NCBI GenBank assembly: GCA_022736535.1
Contig: DZCT01000230.1
Coordinates: 1 to 7,911, forward strand
Source of the DNA: Desulfatirhabdium butyrativorans
Lineage (GTDB): Bacteria > Desulfobacterota > Desulfobacteria > Desulfobacterales > JAIFKL01
Length of the DNA stretch: 7,911 nucleotides
Direction: 5' to 3'
Shown in pieces: positions 1 through 5,775 of this stretch. How positions within the stretch are numbered: the stretch's first letter is position 1; each line of letters opens with the position of its first letter. Made by a program: the position numbers and the translations under genes. The notes beneath the pieces were generated by a model, which had not been told where the DNA came from, ran no database searches, and worked only from the letters and a program-made list of their open reading frames with translations.

Positions 1-2425
1 CGGCGACGGTGTATTTGTAAGTCTTTCCCGCGCCGTGATCCGCCACATAAAGCGTTTTGCCGTCTGCTGTGCCGATAATGCCGTTGGGACTGGTCATATC
101 AGCGACTACCCGCAGGACATTATCCCGCTTGGGCGTGAGATAATAAACATGCTCGCCGTCCTGTACTAACGACGTTCCGAAATAAAGCGGATCGGAAAAA
201 TAAACCCCGCCTTTGGGATCAATCCAGAGATCATTCGGCTCATTGAATGTCTTATCGCTGTACTTATCGGCAAGAACAGTAACATTTTCATCCATAGTAA
301 TGGAGACGAGCCGTTTGTTTATACCCTCGCAGGCAAGCAGATTGCCGCTTTTGTCAAAGAAAAGACCGTTTGCGCCGCCGGTGTTCGTTTTGAATGTTGT
401 CAACTGCCCTTCTGTTGACCATTTATAAATCTTATTGGCAGTAATATCGGAGAAAAAGACATTTCCTGAAGCATCGGCAGCCGGACCTTCGGTGAATATG
501 AAGGTAGTTCCTTCGGCGATCTTCGTTATTGTCCCGGCAGTAACACCCTCGCTGCTGCTGCCGCCTGTTACGGTAATCGTCCTGCTTGTACTTTCGCCGG
601 TTCCGTTAGCATTGGTTGCGGTGAGAGTTACAGTGTAGTCGCCCGCCGCTGTGTAAGTGTGAGTCGGATTCTGTGATGTATTGGTGGATCCGTCCCCGAA
701 GCTCCATGACCATGACGTGGGGGTTCCGGACGAGGAATCCGTGAAGCTCACGGCCTGATTAGCAGTCGGCGTACTCGGAGAGAAGCTGAACCATGCGTAT
801 GGAACTGCGGTCGAATCTGCGGTAAAAAAGTCGTCCGTATTGTGGATAGTTTCGATTTGAGGGTCTGTCTTTAATTTCTCAGAATACAGATACCCATATC
901 CCTCGCAGTCAATTCTACCCCATTCATACTTTGCCAGAATCGGTAGCAGTTGCGCCTTCTGTGCAGCAGTCATGGTTTTGCTCACCTGCACAAAGTTGTT
1001 CGCATAGTTATAAATGATCTCGCCGTCTAATTCTCCGTAACGCCTTGCCAGTTCCAGCACGGTTGTCAAATCAACGGATGATTCTGTCATAAATCTCCTC
1101 AATTGCGTAGAGATAAGTCTTCTTGTAGTTACAATTTCATACAGATCATTCCGCTGGATGTCCACCAAACCCGTTACTAATGCCTTCTGAGTCGTATCCA
1201 GAACATTGAGAAAATCAGTCCCTACATCGGCAGTCAAACTGCTCGATATAGTAACAGTTCCCGGCGCCGCCACCATTGCCGGCATATCTTTCATGTAAAA
1301 AGACCCGAAGTAGGTTCCCTGACGTTCAGGACAGAAATAAGTGTCTGCTTCCACACCGCCGGCATACCAACTGTACATCTCGCTGGTGTATGTGCTTACT
1401 CCGACACCCATGGACAATGCCTTCCACTCGTCATCCGTCGGTTTATGCCAATTTGTTATGCCGCTCGCTTTAAGGGCGTCAAGTTGAGCTTTCTGTTCTG
1501 TGCTCATCCCCCTTAATATGGTTCCGAGCGCACTTGCCCGATCATAACTGATCTGTCCGTCAAGTTCATACAGGTCAGCCGAGTAAGCCATCACTTTGCT
1601 TCTGACCAAGCCCGTACTTCCGGTCGGAATGTCTCCTTCCAGCAGTCTTACGAATGCCTTTACCAAAGGAAGCCGCCCATATCCGTATTCGGCGATCTGT
1701 TCTGTCTGAGTTTTTTCCAAATTTATCAGAATCGTCCGTTGCGCCTCAGTCAGAATATTCCACATATTATAAGCGACAATTGTTACAAACGCCGTATTAT
1801 GTCCCAATAAGCTGGGATCGGTATCCCGCAGATATTGGAATCCGGAAAAATCAGCCACTTTTCCGGGCGGCAGAAAGGTGTTGGAGCAAAGATCGCCTGT
1901 GAGGAAAGCCATTCCGTCAAAAGCAATCGTATTGCCCTGAGCTAAGTCAGATATTGCCTGTTCAATCGAGATTTCGCCGCCGCCCTGATCCCCGCCGCTG
2001 TCGTCATCATTTCCGCCGGAATACTTTGCGTTACATTCATCCCGGCAATAGCGGCGGTCTCCGCATGACAATGCCGAAGAACCGTCGCAGTACAACTTAC
2101 ATTCCGCCTCGGAACTGGTATTGAGCGCCGCAGAATAATCTCCGTCGGGACCGAGCGTTGACGGCGCAGTTACCGTGATAAAATCGGAATTGGAACTGAA
2201 ATCTTTCTTGGCGATGCAATTATCCCGGCAAGTCGTGCGCCCCGCAGCATCAGTGTCCATGCAGTCGCAGCAGTTCTTGCATTCGCCTTCATCCTTTGTG
2301 TTGTTGAGGCATTGAGTTGCCTCATAAGCCAAAGCCTCGGAAAAGCAGTACCCGCATACAAAGGCTGTTCCGAAAGACAAAATACCGACAAGCATTAACG
2401 CATATCCAATAATTGTTTTTTTCAT
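1..2425 (-). CDS. Secreted multidomain protein: Cys-rich, LTxxQ-like helical repeats, PKD, SMP-30/gluconolactonase propeller (3' end beyond window)
   Basis: An uninterrupted frame runs from ATG 2425 off the left edge (808 complete codons). GGAGG at 2431-2435 (5-nt spacing) supports the start. Residues 1-33 look like an export signal (MKKTIIGYALMLVGILSFGT). Residues 24-131 carry 14 cysteines in two similar halves ending CRDNCIAKKD and CRDECNAKYS. A Gly/Asp linker (about 137-150) leads to a region of about 385 residues I do not recognise, probably helical, with four LTxxQ-like motifs (225, 307, 409, 485). Residues 543-620 are a classic PKD domain (SWSWSFGDGS, HTYTAAGDYTVTLTATN). From about 628 the sequence matches SMP-30/gluconolactonase propellers: TEGP (E646), PND (N731) and SPNG (N781) fit three of the four family metal ligands; the fourth would lie past the edge. 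Lactone hydrolysis is the family activity, but many members only bind ligands. Extracytoplasmic location is inferred. It follows the phosphatase gene by 66 nt. Confidence 0.9.
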   Translation of the reverse strand, partial: MKKTIIGYALMLVGILSFGTAFVCGYCFSEALAYEATQCLNNTKDEGECKNCCDCMDTDAAGRTTCRDNCIAKKDFSSNSDFITVTAPSTLGPDGDYSAALNTSSEAECKLYCDGSSALSCGDRRYCRDECNAKYSGGNDDDSGGDQGGGEISIEQAISDLAQGNTIAFDGMAFLTGDLCSNTFLPPGKVADFSGFQYLRDTDPSLLGHNTAFVTIVAYNMWNILTEAQRTILINLEKTQTEQIAEYGYGRLPLVKAFVRLLEGDIPTGSTGLVRSKVMAYSADLYELDGQISYDRASALGTILRGMSTEQKAQLDALKASGITNWHKPTDDEWKALSMGVGVSTYTSEMYSWYAGGVEADTYFCPERQGTYFGSFYMKDMPAMVAAPGTVTISSSLTADVGTDFLNVLDTTQKALVTGLVDIQRNDLYEIVTTRRLISTQLRRFMTESSVDLTTVLELARRYGELDGEIIYNYANNFVQVSKTMTAAQKAQLLPILAKYEWGRIDCEGYGYLYSEKLKTDPQIETIHNTDDFFTADSTAVPYAWFSFSPSTPTANQAVSFTDSSSGTPTSWSWSFGDGSTNTSQNPTHTYTAAGDYTVTLTATNANGTGESTSRTITVTGGSSSEGVTAGTITKIAEGTTFIFTEGPAADASGNVFFSDITANKIYKWSTEGQLTTFKTNTGGANGLFFDKSGNLLACEGINKRLVSITMDENVTVLADKYSDKTFNEPNDLWIDPKGGVYFSDPLYFGTSLVQDGEHVYYLTPKRDNVLRVVADMTSPNGIIGTADGKTLYVADHGAGKTYKYTVA

Positions 2426-2491
2426 AATATCCTCCATGTTCAATCGGTTTGGATGGTTGTTAAAAATTCTTAATTAATCCGGTTGGTATAA
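2426..2491 (-). other. 66-nt gap between the two minus-strand genes
   Basis: AT-rich, containing TTAATTAA near its middle and the ribosome binding site of the downstream gene. I see no convincing hairpin with a T-run and no clear -35/-10 pair, so read-through from the phosphatase gene is plausible but not shown. Confidence 0.5.
2431..2435 (-). promoter_or_regulatory. Ribosome binding site of the PKD/SMP-30 gene
   Basis: On the minus strand GGAGG is followed by ATATT and then ATG at 2425. The spacing is short but workable, and it fixes the start of a gene whose other end is outside the window. Confidence 0.75.
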
Positions 2492-2501
2492 TCACCTCCT
2501 T
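2491..2501 (-). other. Shine-Dalgarno-like sequence at the phosphatase stop codon
   Basis: The last codons and TGA stop read AAGGAGGTGAT on the minus strand, a full complement of the usual 16S rRNA 3' tail. No ATG, GTG or TTG follows at working distance (next bases TATACCAACC). The real ribosome site of the next gene is the separate GGAGG at 2431-2435. Confidence 0.6.
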
Positions 2502-5383
2502 TTTGTAGGCACAGTATAAGAAAATGCTACTTCGCCGTTTACATGACCGTCCTTTTCATCTTCGGGCAGAAAAGCACGGATGTAGTCAACCTTTATGCCG
2601 TAAGATGAGACCGTTGCTCGGACATGCCCGGAGTTGGGCAGTTTGTCTCCTGTGAGAAAAGCATCGGCGTTATACAGCGAATAATAAGGGTCTCCGGGCA
2701 TAGGGCATGTCTGATACACAATGCCGTCCAATTCCTGTCGGACAAAAATATGGTCATGTCCCTGAAAAAATATGCTTACCCGGTTATCAACCATCAGTTG
2801 ATGAATGGTCTTTTCCCAATTCGGACGATATGTTTTCAGATTTGCCGAATCTCCCCATTCTCCGCTGTTTGCCACATCCGTACCGCCTCGGGATTCGCCG
2901 TGAATATGGTGCATAAATACAAACTTGTACTTTGCAGCGCTTTTTTCCAGCGTTTCTTTGAACCAAAGGTACTGTTCATCGCCGATAGTCGAATCCCAGA
3001 AGATTTTTGTGTCGCCGTGCGGATCACTCATGGTTGTCCAATAAGGATCAAGCGCGACAAACAGCGCATCTCCCCATGTAAAGGCATAGTAGTTTTGTCG
3101 TTTTCCGATAAAGTCATATTCCTGAATATTGCCCGTATAAAAATCATCAGGCTCTGGGTTGGGATAGTACAGCTTTCTCGCTTTTGTTGACCATATCGGA
3201 ATAGTGTTTTCGGTTCCGTCCAACAGCCAGCCGTATTCCAATTCATGATTTCCGATCACCAAATAAGTCGGCGCAGATTTCGACGCATAATTAAAAAAGG
3301 GTCTTTGGGCAATGTACAAATTCTCGATCTTCTGATAATCGGGATCCGTGACTTTGCTTGACCTGAAGGTATCGCCGAGATCAAAATGAAGATCGGGTTT
3401 GTCGAGCGCAAGATTTTTCATGGTTTGCTCATAAAGCGTGGGATCGCAATGATGAACCGTTCCCAGATGCGAATCTGCAACTATCGTAAAAACAAAGGCT
3501 TCTCCGGCGCTTTTTTGTGTGCTGAAAGAATAGTCTTCCCCAGCGGAGAACTCGGATTCAGAGGGAGTTTTGTAACGGATTCGATAGAAATAGCGCGAGG
3601 ATGCCTCAAGGTTGCCTATTCCTACGGTTGTCGGGACTCCGGCGGCAAGCGTCAGATTTTCCGTTTTATTTTCATAGACGCCTTCTTCTTTGCCGTATTC
3701 TATAAATGCTTCCGTATTTTCCTGTGCAACGATATTCATAAGGATTGATTTATCTGTCGCTCTTCCCGGAATGATCGAGCCGTTGAATGCAGTCGAAGAG
3801 GTAGTCGGTTCGCCTGAAACTGTGTAAAGAATATAAATAAGTTCCGCTAATCCGATTTTGCCGTCTCCGTTGACGTCCGCTTCTTCACGAATAATAGATG
3901 AGAGATTCATCCCAGCAAGAATTCTGAGACACAATATCGCATCTTTCAAATCCGTATAACCGTTCCCGTCAATATCTCCTTTTTCGGAATCGCCGCCGAT
4001 ATTATAGGTATAGGCGACTTGTCCGTTTACACGCTCTTTGTTTTCGTCTTCAGGAAGAACGGCTTGAATATACTCTGCTTTTACCGTTGACTCGGACACG
4101 GTGACGCGAATATGACCCGAGCCGTTCACAATGTCTCCGTTAATGTAACCGCCTTCTTCGGCAAGATTTGCTTTGTCATATTCCCTGTTGGAGGGTTGAG
4201 GGCATTCCTGATAAACAACGCCGTCAAGTTCCTGTTTGACAAATACGTGATCATGCCCATGAAACAAAATACTGACATTTTTCTCGACCATCAATTGATG
4301 AATGGGCTTTCCCCATCCGGGACGATGGCTTTCAAAACCATCTGTATTATCCGCATTCAGTCCGCCCCATTCGTAATATTGAGCGACTTCGATTCCGCCT
4401 CTGGCTTCGGGGCCTGTGCCGCTGGTCAGATGATGAATAAACACGAATTTGAATTTTGCCTGACTTTGCTCAATCGTCTGTTTGAACCAGCGATATTGCG
4501 CTTCTCCGAGAGTCCAGCCCCAATTGTCCGTATTTCCTCCGGGCTTCGGATTCGTGTACCAGAAAGGGTCCAGAACAACAAACAGCGCATTTCCCCATTC
4601 ATAAGAATAATAGCTGTCTCGGATTCCGATATAGTTTTCGGTAGTTGAACTTCCCGAATAAAAATCCCCCGGAACCGGGCATGGATAGCATAATTGACGG
4701 GCTTTGACAGACCAGACCGCAAGGTTGTTTTCATTGTCTTTCAATTCCCAGCCTAATTCGCCTTCATGGTTTCCGTTGACTAAAAACAGGGGCGCAGAAT
4801 GAGCAATCATGCCGAAATAGGGACGATGGGCAAGAGGAGCCTGAAGCACCTGCTCATAGCTGTCGCGGAAGTATTTTTCCGTCATAAACGTATCCCCGAG
4901 ATCAATATGAAAATCAGGATTGTCTTTCAGAGCATTCTGCAAAGCGATTTTGTAAACTTCCGCGTTGAAAGTGCTTTCCCCATAATGAGGATCAGCCTGA
5001 ATTGTAAAAATGAATTCTTTGCCGGGCTGTCTTTGCGTATGAAAAAAATGTTCCTCCCCGGCAGTAAAATCCGATGCTCCGGTCGGACGCCATCTTATCC
5101 GGTAGTAATAGCGGCTGTCTGTCTGAAGATTGTCAACAAGAAATTCAATCGGAATATTTGCCTGAATATTCAAGGCAGTTGTCTGATTTGCATAATTTCC
5201 TGAAACTGATCCGTACTCGATATATGCTTCCATATTACTGTCTGAGAAAATACTCATCGCAACAGATTGATCCGTAGGACGGCCAAGCACAATATTCGGC
5301 TCCGATGCTCCGAATGCCGACATGCTTATCGTTTGGGCAAAGAACATAAACAATACAAAAACGGCTTTTTTTATAGATTTCAT
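2492..5383 (-). CDS. Secreted tandem purple-acid-phosphatase-like metallophosphoesterase with internal dockerin-like EF-hand pair
   Basis: 963 residues. ATG 5383 is preceded by AGGAGAGG (6-nt gap). The signal peptide is about residues 1-26 (MKSIKKAVFVLFMFFAQTIS), with likely cleavage near SAFGA. Module 1 has an FN3-like purple-acid-phosphatase N-domain (28-116), then a calcineurin-type phosphoesterase with D131xH133, GD164, GNHE (204-207), HH (317-318) and GHDH (376-379). Residues 469-524 are two EF-hand loops in dockerin style (D470, D472, N474, D481; D503, N505, D507, E514). Module 2 repeats the plan: FN3-like 535-622, D637xH639, GD671, GNHE (711-714), HH (825-826), GHDH (875-878). All core metal-site motifs survive in both, so both could be active two-metal phosphoesterases. 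Substrate is unknown. The protein ends shortly after VAFSYT, the point where module 1 passes into the dockerin-like segment, so a second dockerin is absent. It is the first gene of the leftward pair. Confidence 0.95.
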   Translation of the reverse strand: MKSIKKAVFVLFMFFAQTISMSAFGASEPNIVLGRPTDQSVAMSIFSDSNMEAYIEYGSVSGNYANQTTALNIQANIPIEFLVDNLQTDSRYYYRIRWRPTGASDFTAGEEHFFHTQRQPGKEFIFTIQADPHYGESTFNAEVYKIALQNALKDNPDFHIDLGDTFMTEKYFRDSYEQVLQAPLAHRPYFGMIAHSAPLFLVNGNHEGELGWELKDNENNLAVWSVKARQLCYPCPVPGDFYSGSSTTENYIGIRDSYYSYEWGNALFVVLDPFWYTNPKPGGNTDNWGWTLGEAQYRWFKQTIEQSQAKFKFVFIHHLTSGTGPEARGGIEVAQYYEWGGLNADNTDGFESHRPGWGKPIHQLMVEKNVSILFHGHDHVFVKQELDGVVYQECPQPSNREYDKANLAEEGGYINGDIVNGSGHIRVTVSESTVKAEYIQAVLPEDENKERVNGQVAYTYNIGGDSEKGDIDGNGYTDLKDAILCLRILAGMNLSSIIREEADVNGDGKIGLAELIYILYTVSGEPTTSSTAFNGSIIPGRATDKSILMNIVAQENTEAFIEYGKEEGVYENKTENLTLAAGVPTTVGIGNLEASSRYFYRIRYKTPSESEFSAGEDYSFSTQKSAGEAFVFTIVADSHLGTVHHCDPTLYEQTMKNLALDKPDLHFDLGDTFRSSKVTDPDYQKIENLYIAQRPFFNYASKSAPTYLVIGNHELEYGWLLDGTENTIPIWSTKARKLYYPNPEPDDFYTGNIQEYDFIGKRQNYYAFTWGDALFVALDPYWTTMSDPHGDTKIFWDSTIGDEQYLWFKETLEKSAAKYKFVFMHHIHGESRGGTDVANSGEWGDSANLKTYRPNWEKTIHQLMVDNRVSIFFQGHDHIFVRQELDGIVYQTCPMPGDPYYSLYNADAFLTGDKLPNSGHVRATVSSYGIKVDYIRAFLPEDEKDGHVNGEVAFSYTVPTKRR
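3812..3979 (-). other. Dockerin-like paired EF-hand segment inside the phosphatase gene
   Basis: Encodes residues 469-524: GDIDGNGYTDLKDAILCLRI and ADVNGDGKIGLAELIYILYT, each a calcium loop (ligands at positions 1, 3, 5, 7, 12) followed by a helix. Type I dockerins have this paired layout, usually at the C-terminus; here it sits between two catalytic modules. No cohesin gene is visible, so it may be a plain calcium-binding linker rather than a docking partner. Confidence 0.85.
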
Positions 5384-5389
5384 CGTATT

Positions 5390-5397
5390 CCTCTCCT
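5390..5397 (-). promoter_or_regulatory. Ribosome binding site of the tandem phosphatase gene
   Basis: Minus strand AGGAGAGG, then AATACG and ATG at 5383. Good purine-rich match and spacing; it supports the start, which also gives a clean signal peptide. Confidence 0.75.
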
Positions 5398-5429
5398 ATT
5401 TATATCGGGACATCTTTCCGATCCATATG

Positions 5430-5594
5430 ATAATGCCTGTATAACAGATGAAGATGAACACAACATGAAGCAAAACTGAATTTTTCATTAATTTTCATTT
5501 TTTTTCGATTCCTTTTTCCTTACCTCGAATAATGCCTGTATATCAGATGAAAATGAACATAACATGAACCGAAACTGAATTTTTCATTAATTTT
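5430..5594. repeat. Pair of 66-bp imperfect direct repeats, 99 bp apart
   Basis: Copy 1 is 5430-5495 and copy 2 is 5529-5594; both begin ATAATGCCTGTATA and end ACTGAATTTTTCATTAATTT(T). They match at 61 of 66 positions with no gap. Each contains three ATGAA words (TTCAT on the strand of the phosphatase gene), at copy positions 19, 25 and 36, and none of the five mismatches falls in them. The 33-nt spacer and outer flanks are not clearly repeated. The location upstream of the phosphatase gene suggests a duplicated control region, but a small RNA or a noncoding repeat family is also possible. Confidence 0.85.
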
Positions 5595-5684
5595 AAATTT
5601 ATTTATCAAGAAACTTCATAAATCCCGGAGTGCAAAGTTCAAACAGCAGGGTGCAAAAAATCGCTCCGCTCTGTTTTTGCGATC

Positions 5685-5699
5685 CGGAAACAATTTCCG
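5685..5699. promoter_or_regulatory. Candidate operator palindrome
   Basis: CGGAAACAATTTCCG is a perfect 6-bp inverted repeat around CAA, ending 22 nt before the -35 box of the nuclease-like gene. It sits between two direct copies of CGATCCGG (5680-5687, 5698-5705). A repressor or activator site is possible; no regulator gene is visible in the window. Confidence 0.35.
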
Positions 5700-5721
5700 A
5701 TCCGGTGAAATTCGATTTTTC

Positions 5722-5750
5722 TTGACCGTACAGCCCCGGTATGTTATTTT
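5722..5750 (+). promoter_or_regulatory. Sigma70-type promoter of the nuclease-like gene
   Basis: TTGACC (5722-5727), a 17-nt spacer, then TATTTT (5745-5750). Matches to consensus are 5/6 and 4/6. Transcription would start near 5757, giving a leader of about 20 nt that contains the ribosome site and TTG start at 5776. It lies inside any longer reading that starts at the upstream TTG 5677, which argues against that start. Confidence 0.6.
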
Positions 5751-5763
5751 CTATTCGGAAATA

Positions 5764-5769
5764 AGGGAG
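5764..5769 (+). promoter_or_regulatory. Ribosome binding site deciding the TTG start at 5776
   Basis: AGGGAG, 6 nt before TTG 5776. No in-frame ATG lies nearby; the ATG at 5741 is in another frame. The site selects a 322-residue product. Confidence 0.65.
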
Positions 5770-5775
5770 CCGGAA

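Larger units (their letters stand above)
5384..5775. other. Divergent intergenic region with direct repeats, a palindrome and a rightward promoter
   Basis: 392 nt separating the leftward phosphatase gene from the rightward nuclease-like gene. It holds two 66-bp direct repeats (5430-5495, 5529-5594), a T/C-rich spacer between them, a GCAAAAA/TTTTTGC inverted repeat (5653-5659 with 5674-5680), a 15-bp palindrome (5685-5699) and a promoter at 5722-5750. No open frame here has both a plausible start and protein-like content. I found no good sigma70 promoter for the leftward gene. Confidence 0.7.

Noticed and set aside
2170..2391. 73-codon minus-strand frame
   Set aside because: Out-of-frame shadow of the Cys-rich start of the PKD/SMP-30 gene, which has the ribosome site, signal peptide and domain matches.
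2481..2505. Plus-strand resemblance to the 3' end of 16S rRNA (GGTTGG...ATCACCTCCTTT)
   Set aside because: Only the anti-SD stretch matches well, an ATA-type insertion is needed, and the upstream bases are phosphatase-gap sequence; best explained as the complement of an SD-like run.
2624..3190. 188-codon plus-strand frame, and a similar 178-codon one at 4112-4648
   Set aside because: Both lie antisense to equivalent parts of the two phosphatase modules; their mutual similarity comes from the duplicated gene beneath them.
5677..5775. A longer reading of the nuclease-like gene from TTG 5677
   Set aside because: It starts upstream of the likely promoter (5722-5750), lacks a ribosome site, adds residues unlike the family N-terminus, and a good site precedes TTG 5776.
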